The position numbers were made by a program, and so were the translations under genes. Of a stretch of DNA of 64,000 nucleotides, positions 22,301 to 36,706 are shown one piece after another. This stretch comes from Echinometra lucunter (Eukaryota > Echinodermata > Echinoidea > Camarodonta > Echinometridae): the NCBI GenBank assembly GCA_029962745.1, contig CM057167.1, positions 25,210,642-25,274,641 of the forward strand. The letters are read 5' to 3'. The number at the start of each line of letters is the position of its first letter. Within the stretch, counting starts at the first letter, position 1. The notes under the pieces are model-generated. The model was given only the letters and a program-made list of their open reading frames with translations, had not been told where the DNA came from and did not search any database.

Positions 22301-25300
22301 TTGCCAACCAATGTTTTTTATATATATAAAAAAATTCAACGTGAAGTTAGTTACACACGGTGAGATCTATAACTGCCCCCTACAAGGGAAAATAGTTAAA
22401 TAAAATAATTAATGACATGAAACCATATATCATCGCAACATATATTTTTTTTTTACATTTCCAGAAAGACTGAAATAAAGATAATAGATAGCGAGGGAAG
22501 TAAACATTCTTGTTGTCAAGGGAACAAATTACGGTTTATTGGATATCCGGCTGGCGCGTTTCAAAAAACACTTCAATTACAGATAAAAATATGTTTGTGA
22601 GCTGTTAAAGAGGATCCAGATTATGAACAGACATACTTCCTTTCCAACAAGTCTACACATTTAGAACTTAATTAATTACGGTGAACATCCGAATATTAAC
22701 CCATTCGTGACAGAGATCCACATTTTGTGGTTTGGCCTAATATCTTTTGATGCAAAGCCCTAAAAATCATACCAAATACATGAGCAGAAAGAGCAAAAAA
22801 TTCTACACAAACTGTGCCCATTTTGGTTGCGTCAATATTCGTTGTTTGATGCTGAAATTTTTTAAAAGGAAAATAAGCATTAAATCCTTAAATTGGCAAT
22901 GTGATAGAAAGTTTAAAATCACCGTTTTCCCCTGCAAATTGGCAACTTTTTGACTTATCATAATTTCTGTCAATTTATATTCATTTCAGATACATGACGT
23001 TTTATAAGAAAAATGTAGCAATAAAATAAAAATGTTGGTGTTGCCAATTTGAAGAATGAAAGCTGATCAAATTAGGCTTTAAATAATTCCTGTCACGAAT
23101 GGGTTAATTACGATGAACATCCGAATATTAAGTAGATTTTCCGAGAGACAAAAGAGCAAATCCATAGATTTTCTGTTTCCCTCCATCTGCTGCAACGAAT
23201 GTTATTAAATGTCATTGCAGAAACAAGCACATATCACTTCGTCATCAACTCATCCTTCTTGTCTCCTTTCAAACGAACTTCGTGTTAACATCATAAGAAT
23301 CCTGTTTTAATAGCCCCCCCCCCCCCCCCCCCCTCCAAAAAAAAAAAGGTCGGCTTTGATGTTTAAAATTCCTGCAAGTTTTAACATAAATCATTATTGA
23401 AAAGTATTAGGAAGGAGAAGATAAACAAATATTATCCCATTAGTAGTATGAATAACAAAGACTTATGTACGGTACGAACAATCTGAAAACATTGAAAAAT
23501 ATCATAACTCGATGATTAAATCCAAAGAAATGCTATGTCATTATCGATCTCGATAACATTAATTACTACCCATTTCCTTTCCATTTTTCACTATTTTCAA
23601 AGCAAACTACTTTAACTTTGAAAAGTTATCCGGCTCCTTTAAAGAAATCCCACTTCTGCGACATATCAATCAGTAAATCTTCTGAAGTAGAAATCCATAC
23701 ATGACTCACATTGGATGTATTTGAAGCTCATGTTGCTTAGTAATCATACATCTTTTGCCTGAATCATACTTTTTAAATCATACCATTTATGAAAATATCC
23801 CCCCAAAATAGCCTTTTCTCATACACGTAGGCCCTACTGCTACATACGGTAATCTTGTGACTTGCTTATGTTTGAATTCATGAAATGCCTTATTAATTTT
23901 TCGTATACTTCTTACAGACTTTTTATCTGGACTAGTGAGAGTCCTTAATAGCAGAGGTGGCGTTGAAATGAAGCTTTTAGAATACAAACCATAATCTTAT
24001 GTTTGGTTCTTCCTCTGCTTATAAGTATATCAATTCACACCTCAAATTTCGTAACTGGGTTGGAAGAATTAACAAATAGGCCCATACCTATTACGTAATC
24101 ACGCAATGAGCAATGACTTCTTCAAACTAAACACTTAACAAAACAATTCAGGGTATAATGGCTGACCAATGGAAATTAAATTTCACGACAGTAAATGATT
24201 ATGTGAAACAAACACAGACCTTTGTAAAGAAGCTGAACTTGTGCAATAACTCAAGAATATGGTTAATCTTTAAACAATAAATATTCCATACTTTGTGAAA
24301 GTCTCTGGCAACGGAGGTGCCGTTAAAACAGCCTTTTAAATCGTGTAACAAAAATGAAAAATGTTCGTTGTAAGACGCTATGGACATATTTCCCCGGGAT
24401 ATTTTCATTCCTTTCAACACTATAGACATGGTTTACCGTCTACTGTTTATATATGTGGCAAATATTGAGGTCGTTATGACAAGAAGTTACTGCAAGCGAT
24501 ATCATGTACACAGACATGTATTCTAATCTAGCTGTCAGACATGTTTGTTTTTAAAACTTGGAATCTCGCTGGTCTTCATATCATGTCAAGAGGCGTCGCA
24601 TCAGGAGTGTAGGGTGTGACCCTTCACGCTTCCCATCCCAAATAAGAATTGGATCATGTTCGTTACCAATTCGGCCCATCACCGAACGCGATTTAAATCG
24701 TCTCGCGGCGCCCCGTTTCCATCTTTAAAGCCAAACAGAAGAGGGAATGAATCTAATGTTTCCTTTCTCTTTGGATAATCGTTGCTACATTGTCGCCAAA
24801 TTTCGTCCAACCCCCACGCGCCCCTCCCCCTGAATTGAGTTGGGCGTGGGATGCCCCTCCTTCCATCCTAACAGCCAAGAGGAGAGAAGAAAATGTCACA
24901 TCATACCGGGCCTCCCAAGAGGTTGGGAATCCGATCGAATGTTTTTCTCAGATTATGCCAAATGTTTTGCAGATGTTAGACGGATTTATATATCACGGCT
25001 TTTGATCGAATGTGCATCGCACGTGGCCGCCCAGACCAGCGCTCGCTTTTCCAGGGCGCTGTCAAAATATATTTTGATCCCTGAGATGTGTAGAGGAAGA
25101 CTTGCCTCTTCTTTTCAGAATGAAGTTTCTTTTTCCTTTCTCTTCAAGTGCTTTCATCAATACACAAGAGCGTCATCAGAGGGGAGATCGGTTGTAGCCC
25201 CCGTCCCCCCCCCCCCCCCTCCCCTGTAATTATTCTCTCCGCAAAATTCAGCGCATTGTCGAGAAATCGCAAAAATCTCACGTTTCAGAGAAGCTCCTAT

Positions 25301-28300
25301 TTGTGAAATTTTAGCTAACTTGTCGACTCCTTCCCCCTATTCAATTTAAAACAGTCTACCGAAGCCCTTGATTGTAATTTCTATATCTTTAACATGTTTA
25401 ATAGGAACTTCTGACATTATTACGAAAAAATCTTGACACACACCATCAACATGACTGTTACCTATCTCATACCCTCACACCCACTTCAAATTGGACCAGC
25501 CCTCCACATAGTTTGTTTGAATAATTTTAAGGTGGAGACAAATACGCCATTAAATGGCAGACAATTTTATGATGTTTAAAACTTTTATAAACAAAACTGA
25601 AATAAAGTGTCCAAACGAGCTGATCTTTTAGTCATGACATGAACCAACCAAAGTTTACCCAAATCCTTTGTTTACATGCTTAAAAAGAAAATGATAAACA
25701 AAAAGCGTTTTATGATTTCCTTTACAATTGGAATCTTTCCATTAACAACTTGATGTTATGTCAAGATAAGTAATCAGAGTTATGGTAAAACATTTTGCTT
25801 AATTTTACCGATATCCTACAAGATTTTCTTAATAATTTAATGAAATTTATTGTTTAGTAAACTGTGTACATCCGGCTAACATGCAGACTGTCGGGGGAAA
25901 CGTGACAGCCCATAAATTAAAATGACAGACTGGAATATGTCGTCTCCTCACACGTATACGCCTCCAACCGTAAACTCATGTCCTCTTTCGTCAACCATGT
26001 CTCCGATTTCGATTAGTGCACTAAACATACGAAACAAACACAGCACTGTCCAAGTGTCCATCATCTAGCCATAATTGCATTATATCATTGACCGGAAGTA
26101 ATAATAATGTAAATAGCACATCCTATTTCATGTCCCTTGCGGCAAGGTGTGCCGTTAAACGGAAGCCTAGAAAGTCTGTCCAATGGAAATATTTCAAAGA
26201 TAATGGGTATAAGAGAATATTATATTCGATATTCGATATCACTCTCAGCAAGGGCGTTATATTGCATAACATCGATCACTGCATGATAGTATACACTCTA
26301 AATTTCTTGACTTGCATCAGGGCAAACAAAAATTCGATTAAAAATCATAATCTAACAGATTTAAAAATTAACCTTATTAACTATAATTTCTTGGTCTATT
26401 TTTTGGATTTGTGCCTTATCACAATCTCTTACATTAATTTCTTATCTAAGAAAGTAGGAGTGTATCTTCTACGTCACTCTCGCACGTAGATCATACTAAT
26501 CACTGCTTCACATACCTAGTCAATGAGATGTCCCTCTCAAAAACAGTCAAACTCTTATCTCTCGGGTACTAAATAGTATATTCCATTCTATTTCTCTAAC
26601 GGCAAGGATAACAGGGGTGTTGGGAGACGGAAGCAAATATACTCTGTCCATCACTAGTGGGGTTTATCCAACGGAAATCTTTCAAGGATTATGGGTGCTT
26701 TTAGACGGAGAGCCAGGGGGGATATTTTCATCCGAGCAGGTTTAAGCCATTGCTTTCTGAATATCAGTCTACTTAAGGAGCTGTCTTGGTCGACCAGAAC
26801 TAGCGCTAGAGAAGTTGTAGGACTACTTCTTAAACTGATGGGCAAGGGTGTATATTTTGACCTGTGGATGATTTATTGTGTGATATCGATCCCAAGAATT
26901 TCAGACATCATTACAGAGGATGGGGGGGGGGGGGGTGGCACGAACCACTCGGGAAGTGGAATAGTGAGAAAAAAAATCAACGACATTTTATACATGCAAA
27001 ATGAATAAAAAGAGAACAGGTTTGATAGAAAAAAAAAGAAGATCGTCATGAGTAATTAATTACTGACTTACAAAATCTAGTTTCCCCATTTCACATTAGA
27101 ATAATTTTTCAATTTTGGCATCGAATCGTATCCTACCCCACCACCGTTGTTAGATCTCTTTCTCATCTTTTCTTTCTTTCTTAAAAAAAATGTGAAAATA
27201 ATTTTTTGAAAAGAATGAACTAAAAAAAAGAAATTACAAGAGTGTAGATAACTCAAGAGGGTTAATCACCCTCAACCATGTGATCATGGACATATCACAT
27301 GATAGGATGAACTTATTTGATTGGTGTTTACATATTTCTATTCACGTTAGGTTTCGTGCTATACAGATCACGTGACACAACGTGATGAGTGAGTAAGACC
27401 TAGACAAGACTTGTCCAAAGGTCGTGACCGTGAAGATCCCCTCATATTAGAGAGAGAATAGTGAAGTAGACATCTTAATCTAGGATTATTTCCGATGCTC
27501 TAAACATTAACCTCAACAACCAGATCGACTGGAAAGTTCAAATATTGTCCTTGTTCATCTAAACTTCAAATTCTAATGCGCTTAAGAAAGAAATTTGAAA
27601 TTATTATTTGAACACACACACACATACAACAGCTTTTAGGCCATGCACTCATCAGAGAACACAGCATGAAAGAACAGAGAGGTTGTTGATTGCTGCCGAT
27701 TGTGTTTTTTGGCGTTCAGTCACAGTTAGTTAAATTGGATCAATTATACCTTGTCTGGTATAGTCGGTCGTATGTGATTAATTCCTGACTTAGGAAACTA
27801 CGGAAAGCTGAAAATAAAAACAAAATACCAAAGTTCTAATCATGCAGAATCATGCAGCATAACCGAAGGCCCTTCGCCTCCCGCCCCTCCTCTGACTGAC
27901 ACTGGATCGCATCCTCCTGAGTGGTGTCGCTGCATCTTGCCTCACCCTTTTTATTTCCCTCTGTCATGTCTGTGATGCACGTGTCCACTGTCATGAACTC
28001 CTATCAGGGTACCAGTTAAAAGACACCTGTCCGTAACATGCATCTGATTCAGTATGGCTCATGCCCCCCTCTTCACCATAATTACCCCCAATCCATCTCT
28101 CAGTGGATTGCATCCTTACCTGAGAGGTGTCGCTGCATCTTGCCACACCCTTTTCATTTCCCTCTGTGATGCATGTGTCCACATGAACTCTGGGAACCAG
28201 TTAAAACCACCCGTCCGTGCCATGCCCCTGATGAAGGTGTACGAGAAATCGGTATCACTGATGGAGTCGATAGCAGGGCTAACGACTCGAGTACTACAGA

Positions 28301-29231
28301 AAAGGGAAAAATAAAAGAAGACAATTCTTTTTATGGAAAACGGAAAACCGTCAAAACGGGTATCTATGATGCAGATCTATCCGAATTTCATTCTTCAATC
28401 ACCTTCGACTAGTGCAGAGCGCTTTTCGATTTGTTCCGAGTCTCCGCACTGTGAAAATGTGAAGAGCTATCTTATCCAGATTTGATTCTCAACGTGGTTA
28501 TCATGATGCTCCCAAAGTGCTCTACATGTTGTGCAGAGATATACCGAACTTGTTTATCTGATTTTTTTTTTCTACAAGTGGCGCAGAGTTATGCCGATCA
28601 TCATTTTCCCCCGAGTGCTTTAAGAGTTGTGCAGATCTATACCAATGTGTTCAAAAAAATTGTGCAGAGCAGTCCTATCCCGTTTTGTTTCCAAATTATC
28701 TTTGAGTCGTGCATGCTATCCCCAAGTGGTTTCCAGGAATTGTTTAAGTCCAATTTTGATCTTACCCCCCCCCCCCCCCCCTCCCCAATCCTCCCCATTT
28801 GCTTGTTTGTTTGTTTTGACAAACCTGTTTCTACTGATGCAATCCAGGAGTGGTTCCAGCCATCCTTCCGTGCATTCACAGTGCGAGTCAAGGAAGACCA
28901 GTACGGCAGCATCACGACTCGCTGCCGACACACCTGCGAGGCGGGACCCGACCACTCCACTCCGATGAGGCATACGAAGCAACCGGGTAGGTACGGGGAG
29001 ATGGGAGACGTACTCTTCTAGCCAGCCTCTATACCAGTCTTCTGAAAAGGTGTAAAGGATAGTTAAGACGTTCGTGTTACCAAAGATCATTACAATGAGA
29101 GAAGGGGATATAGCATCAGTACAATAACAACATTTCTTAATTGGCGGGATGACAAGTTATCTGCCTTAAAAATGGAAAAGTCATGATTGTACTAAGCATT
29201 TATTTATATATTTATTTCTTTATTTATTTCT

Positions 29232-29262
<31 letters not shown>

Positions 29263-32200
29263 TCTATTCATTTCACATCTTTATTCAGGGAGGTTTGTTC
29301 ATTACATAAAAAAACTGGTCTGCCACCGAGCCCTGGCATAAAAAATTAAACAAGTAAATACATATTTACAATTATAACTGTTCAGAATACATTATAAGCA
29401 GAAAATATATGTATGGTTTAAATAATAACAAATATTAGCGATCAGAAAATATTAAACAAAATATATGGATTTTGATTATTGGAGGTTGTTAGGAATATTG
29501 TCATGGCCGTAAGAGGCAGTTGTCCCCCCCCCCCCGAAATTGTCAAGACTTACATTTTTTTTTTACTGAAAATTTTCCGAAATTCCACTGAAAGTGTGCA
29601 CCAGACCCTTCAATTTCACTTTCAAAAATGCAAAAGCGCCCTCGTCTCCCTCGCTTGCGTGTTTCTTCAAACATTTTACGTATTCTTGCCCCCCCCCCGA
29701 AAAAAAAATTCTGCGTACGGCCCTGAATATTGTGCACTGTTGGGAGTTGTTAGGAATATTGTGCATTTTCCAACAAAGAATGGCGATTTCCCTCTGTTTG
29801 TTGAAAGTTTACGAGTTTCGTGAATATGAGATCGATTCACCAATAATTGGAAAGTCCAACTAAATTTGTCGTTTTACACCGTTCGCGAGTCTTTGATTTT
29901 TTTTTTTTGAAAGATATGGTGAGAGGTGTTAAATAAAATATTTAGACGTCCCCGCACCACAGTAAGGTAAACATGATTTTGTGATACTTTTTCAACTCTA
30001 ATGATCCTACTTACAGTAAATACAAATGTTTAAGAGGAAAACCAACACATTCCCACACACGACTTTGATGGTAAGGAACCCTATATCAAACTCCTCTTTG
30101 TCAAGAGAAAATAACTTAAAATGGAATCAAAGAATAATACGACTTCCAAGATTTTTTTCCAGAGTTCTTACGAAGAAACGTACCAGGAGTTCATGTTTTT
30201 CTCTTTTCCTTTTTTTTTTAAACAAGGGTCGGTCATTTAACATAATCAGAATCGTGTCCGGACTGCCCTGGTCAAGTATAACGTACAGGAAGGTCAGATA
30301 TGTCGCAGTCCATTGAAATCAAACTGACCACTACCTTCAGTAAACTGTGGACATATGCTTCTAATTTCCTTTCATTATAAGGAAGTCATTGCCATTTTAA
30401 ATATATCTCTAGATGTTACTTTATGTCGATAAAATGATTTGGGAAGTTCCCAGAAGTATCATCAAGATAACATTTCCTTGATAAGGACCAAGCCTCGGGC
30501 GGTTTCAGTTCAAGAGCGAAGACAGTTAAAACAATGGACATGGTCATGATTACGGTGTTTATGCTTCAACAGACAATGTCAGAGTGACAGTAAACGGAAA
30601 ATCAAGGTTCACCCAGAACTACACACACTTCTAATTCATCGACCTCGATGTTCTGCAAAAGTGGTTAGCAGAATATATATGTTTGTTTGTTTGGTTGGGG
30701 GGGGGGGCTGTCGTCACTCTTTCAAAATAGTCCAGAAATTACATCGAATTGTTCTTTCACAACCACTTTCGCTAAGTGCAAAAACATAAAGTTATGATTC
30801 AGTGATCTTGCCGTATAAAACTGGTCAATCTATATAGATCAATCGTAAAATTGGCATGCATAAGTTTCTGGTTTGACTAATTTTGGGTTAACTAAATAAG
30901 GGGCTAATAACAACAGTTTCACAGCAAAATAGAATACCACAAGGTGCAAAATAGTAGATACATGTATCATTATCATTGAAATGAAATTCTGCTTCCGATT
31001 CAGGCTTTCCAAAATTATATTATACGCATATCAGTTTGATCATTTAGGGTGTTCCGACATCTTTGCTCCGGCAACGAATGCTTTTGTCTTTACTTCATCA
31101 AAGATATCAAGATAGGATTAGGTACAGCTCTTTCGACGATGAGCACGACATCCCCCAAACCCAAATGAATTCCTGCTAAAAGAAGAGACATTATACGGCC
31201 AAAGGACGCGAACTTTGCGTCCCGGTCGCGAAATTCGAGACCCAGGACGCAAAGTTCGCTTTCGATGTTCGCGAATTCGCGACTGGGACACAAAGTTCGC
31301 ATCCCAAGTCGCGAATTTCGCGAGGTGAGACGCAAAGTTTGTATCCCGGGTCACGAATTTCGCAACTGGGACGCAAAGTTCACATCCATTGGCCGCGAAA
31401 TTCACGTCGTACATGACCTGTTGTTAAGCGTACTTCAGGGCCACCATAGTTTCGTGAAACACTTAAAGCCCAGCGCACACCTTACGATCCGACTGGCTCA
31501 CGAATGGTCCATGACTGAGTGAGTCTGGTCAGTCGTGAGTCGTAGACCAGTCAGAGGCCAGTCGGAAGGGCAGTCGGAAGGATTTGACATGTCGAATCTT
31601 TACGACTGGATCGCAAGAGATCGCAGGCTCGATCCATCTTTCAGCCAATCAGAGAGCAGTATTGATATGACGTCAGAGTAGTCGGATGGGTCTGGAATCG
31701 CAAGGTGTGCCGTGTCGATGCTAACGACTGCCCCACGACTCACCTCCTCTCACTCAGTCGTGGACCAGTCGTGAGCCAGTCGGATCGTAAGGTGTGCGCT
31801 GGGCTTAACGAAACGCAAATGTCGTATGCAATTCCAGCAGCGTCCTTTACGCTTCGACAACCTTCGTTACATTATTGCCTAATAGTATACGCACCTTCTG
31901 CTAGATTGCTGGCATCGTCGACTAGGACGATCTCCTCCAGCAGGTGTCTCGGTGATCGTACGATGACGCTCGTGATCGTTCGTAGGAGAACGCTCTTGGC
32001 CTCGTTATGGAAAACGATAATGACGGAGGCGCGGGGAAGGTCGTGACGATATCGAAATATGCGGCACCTGTAGCATATGGGACGGAAAACGAAATGGTTG
32101 ACGAAGAAAATAATAGAAAAATAAAAGAAAAAGACAGGGATAGGTTACTGGATGAGAGCAACTGGAAGGGGAATATTCTAGATTTTTCACGAGAGAGGCG

Positions 32201-34116
32201 AATGATTAATAAAACTGTTATCTTTAGCTGCAGGGAGATTCATTAACTCCTCCATAGTTATGTGAATGGTCAACACAATTTTGTTCTCAACTATATAGCC
32301 TATTCAAAAGTGATTGGTCAGAGAATAATAGGGGCTTCGGGTTGGTTTTCATGAGCAATATTGGTTTGTGGGTTTGAAAACTAGGGAGCATGGCAACCTT
32401 GCATGTTGGACAGGGATAGGAGTCAAGGTACGTGGGTTGTGGTCAAGGGAGTGCTTGTGGTGGGGGTCTAGAGCATCGGGCAAGTTGCAGTTTGAGCGTG
32501 TGAAGATATAATTTTAAACATGCTCAAGGGGCGTGATTCGGCAGGGTAGGGGCGTGGTATGCTCACCTGGGCGGTCGATGATCAGGAAGTGTCCGATTCA
32601 AGGCGATCTGATCACTGACAAACACATTGAACTGATGTTTCTTGAACAACTCATCGGACAGCTTCTGGTCCTCGGGTGCTACCACCACACCCTTTCCATT
32701 CTCTCCTGCTCCATCTTCCCTCCAGATATACCCCACATCTTCGAATGGTAGAGTCTTCCTGTATAATGCCTTTTCTTTCACCCGGGAGAATTCATTTCGG
32801 CTTTGGGGGATGTCGTACTCATCGTCAAAAAGCGCTGATATGGCTCGGGTTCTGTTGACTTGTATAAACACCTGATGAGGTTCATTGCCAAGATCCCCTG
32901 AAATAAGATTCAGAAACAATACTTGAAAAATATTTATCTGTAATTCAATCGATTAATCATGACATTTTAATGACAACCATCACGCCCATAATTATAGACT
33001 TTCGTCCGGGAGATTTTCAATGTGATGAAATTAAATAGAATGAATGAAATTAAACACTATTAAGGGAAAGTACATCCTGAGGGAACATTTGGATGCATTT
33101 ATGAAAGGAAGTTAAAGCTGTCATTTAAAACAGAAAATGTGAGTCCTCTAAACATTATCGCAAAGACTGTCTTCCAATAATGAGCAACAATAATTTCCTT
33201 CCTCTGTTTTACACGCTAACCAGTTTTCCTCTCCATTGTTTTCCATAACTCTTTAAACATTTTGTTTCCGCAACACTCTGTCCTGACTCTTGAATCCTTC
33301 ATGTGAACAAAATAAAAAAGAAAGAAATTTAAACTCTTCTGTTTCAGTGTCGCTTTAAAGAGACGAAATGCTATCGTTTCCAGAAGTCCTCAGAAAGTTG
33401 ATCAATGCATTTCGAAATGTTCTCAATGGAAGTTCTCAGACAGTTGATCACTGGATTTTGAAGTGTTCTCAACTGAATGAAAATGAAGAGCAATAAAACT
33501 GACCCTTCCCGTGATGAAAATGAACCATATAGTTTTGTACTACTTTGGTGTATTATACGTCTGATTTCAATTTGGAAACGTATATTAACAATGTACCTCA
33601 ATGATAGGCCTATACATTGTTACCATTCAAACTAAGCAATTTCATCTTTCAGCAGTATATTCGTGAGTATACATGTATATCACAAATAATAATTCATTTT
33701 AATTAGATTCAAAACTTGTGTATGGATATTCATGAAAATGGATGGGATTTAGAAATCAGGCTTGGCAAATTAATAGTTAAAACATCCCTGCTGAATAAAT
33801 AGGTTATAACCTATATACTACTGTACTCCCCTTCCTGTAACCCTTGTAACAAAAATACCGTACTAGTTTTAACGACAGAATGCGACTGCGTCCATGAACT
33901 ATTTAAAGTTCAGATTTCAGAACTGTGAATTGCAGAGGCTTTTTAATCGCATTTTATTGAGCGCAATATAGTGTGCGGCGTATGCCTTCTAGACCTATCC
34001 TGCATATGAAGAAAATTGGAGCTAGAAACGAGACCATATCAAAACACAGCTAGGGTTAAGGGCAAGGTCGATTTTATAGAGTACATGACTAAATAAGAAC
34101 AAAGAAGAGATAGAAA

Positions 34117-34178
<62 letters not shown>

Positions 34179-36669
34179 CGGGGTGCGCCTTAAACATGTT
34201 AAAAGACATATTTCAAATTAGACATTGCTTTCTTCAAAACGTCAAAGCTTCATATGAATTATATTCCACATCCTTTCTTTGGTCTCTTAATTCTGATGTT
34301 TTGATTATATCTATCAAATCAATTATTTATCTATTTATTAATTTATTTATTCATTTATTCATTTCCAAATCGCTTTCTAGATTCTACCGCTTTTTGAAAG
34401 GGGATTTAACTTAACACCGCTTATCTGCGAAGTAGTACATAAAAGTCAAATAAACACAGCACATAGAAAGATAATTGTTGAAAAGACAAAGGTAAATCGT
34501 TGTCACCAAGAAAAAAATCTATAAGCCATATTTCACCACATTCATTGCTCAACTGATACCCAAGTCATAACAGTTACTTAAACACAACAATTAGAAATAT
34601 AATCATTGAAAAGACAAAGGAAAATGGTTGTCACCAAGGAAACAAATCTTTAAGCCATATTTTTACCCCATTCATTGCTCAACTGATACCCAAGTCATGA
34701 CACTACAGAGACATTAAAAGGCTATGTTACATCGGAATGAACGGAGAGGTATTGTTTTAGAGTTTCCCACAAAGTCAAGAAAACAGGAACCCTGCGGGTA
34801 AGTTCAATGTTAGTAGGTGTGTACGCGGTCAATACATGCTAAGCTTTATTACCTTACCTTGAACGATGTCTGAAGGGCAAATTCACATTTGGTCTAATGC
34901 CAATTTGACCAATCACATTTCGTCTAAATGGTCTAAACCCAGTATGTTCTGAACCATTGGCGTAAATCCGGGGGGGGGGGGGGGGGGAATGGGGTAATAT
35001 CCCCCCCCCCACTTTCTTGAGGGGGGGGGGGGATAGTGTGTACAAACATGCCCCTTCCTTTTAATGAAAATGATATGGTAATTAATCAGTTGGTAAAAGT
35101 TTTATAAAAATGTCATAAATAATGGTCATATCGTGGAATTTTTTTTATTTGAAACGCTCTTAAAAACAATAAAAGTGGTAATTTTTCGCTCGCTCACAAA
35201 ATAATAATATTATATGTGTGTGGGGGGGGGGGGGGGTCTGCGCGGGTGAATGAGGGCGCGCGTGTGTGTGTGTATACTTAAGTGTGAGTTCACGGAAAAA
35301 AAATCGGCAAAAAAGGTGATCACTCCCCCTCCCCCCCCCCCCCCCACTTCTCAAAACGGATTTACGCCGGTGTTCTGAACTTTTGTACTTCTCCATGACG
35401 GTTTCGTCTACTTCATTCACATGTCAGTTCGTGTGATATCTGTTTGGGCCATTACATGTATACTCTAAGCACCAATTGGGCGGATGACTTGGTCTGTTAC
35501 CTATAGTCTCCAGTCTTTAAACCATTGTCAAGGAAGACACGTAATAAACTCGGCAGTGGTAATTTCTCTCATTTTTCGTCCTCTACTCGGTCCAAGGAAA
35601 AAAAAAGCATATATTTGATTCAAGCCAAACCAAATATTTCTAAAGATACTCAGATTGTAATTCATTTTAGTTCTGATGAAAAAATGGCATATCTAACAAC
35701 ATTCGAAGCCAAAGAAATCAGTTAATTAGTAAATTCATCAATTTATGCGCGAAGAGTAGCTAGAGTTTGAAGATGCTTGATTCTAAAGTCAATACTTAAA
35801 ATTCAGGGGCTTTCACCCTAGAACTATGAAAGTATGCACTTGGATAAGACCGTTATTTGACCTGGAGTGTCATTGAAACAAAAGTCTCGATGAAAGGGGG
35901 GCATCCTGCCTCGTCGTATACTCCCATGTGGAGGACAAAATATTCTAACAGATTAAATTTCGATGCCCTTTTCATTTTTCTCACTTTCAAGGCTAACTCG
36001 ATCTGACTTTGCATCGCATATTAGTACCCCTCGGGAGTGTGGAGAGCTGTATACTTCAACAAACGTCTTAAGATATCGTGTGTTGCAGTCAAGTGAAAGT
36101 GACAGGGAGAAGTAAATATTTTGTACATCGAGAGAGGGGAGACAGTCAGTTGGGTCTTTGGTAGGGGGGGGGGCGTGGAGAGAGTCAGAGTCAGAGGAGG
36201 AGGAGGAGGAGGAGGAGAAGGGAGGTACGGAGGAAGGAGGGAGAAAGAAGGGGTGAAGGGGGGGGGGGGAGAGAGAGAAAGAGAGAGAGAGAGAGAAATG
36301 GATTTTGAAAAGGGTATAAAAATGTAGCTCCTCCCCCCCCCCCCCGTTCGAAGCCCAGAAAAAACGCAACACGTCTTCCAGAAACAATCTGTAGCATACG
36401 ACTAGCCAATACATACAACCCTCTTCTCTCAATGAGGGTGGAAATGGGGGGGGGGGGGGGTGTACCCCCCTCTCTCTCTCATGGCCTGTTTTATTAGGTT
36501 GATCGGCGTCTAGATGAGTCTCATCAAAGCGTTAAATCAATCCAAAATGACAGAAATTTGTGTTTCGCTCCTGTCATTTGAAAGTCATCTCTTGGTAAGA
36601 TTCCTTTCTCTGTAATATGATTCCCTGAAAACCTGATCCATTATCATCATCAGTTTTACCTCCTTTTTT

Positions 36670-36706
<37 letters not shown>

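Larger units (their letters stand above)
29042..31894. other. GALNT intron 3
   Basis: Holds a LINE 3' end, a hAT MITE, the inverted exon-2 shadow, a foldback remnant and a PIF-type MITE, each listed separately; 29730-31100 otherwise shows nothing recognisable. Confidence 0.6.

Noticed and set aside
27991..28182. 63-codon - strand ORF
   Set aside because: It bridges the exon-5 shadow and intron in the wrong frame; the real exon 5 reads another frame at 28120-28293.
31090..31522. ORFs with repeated NFAS/EFR words
   Set aside because: Readings of the truncated minisatellite element, not a protein repeat family.
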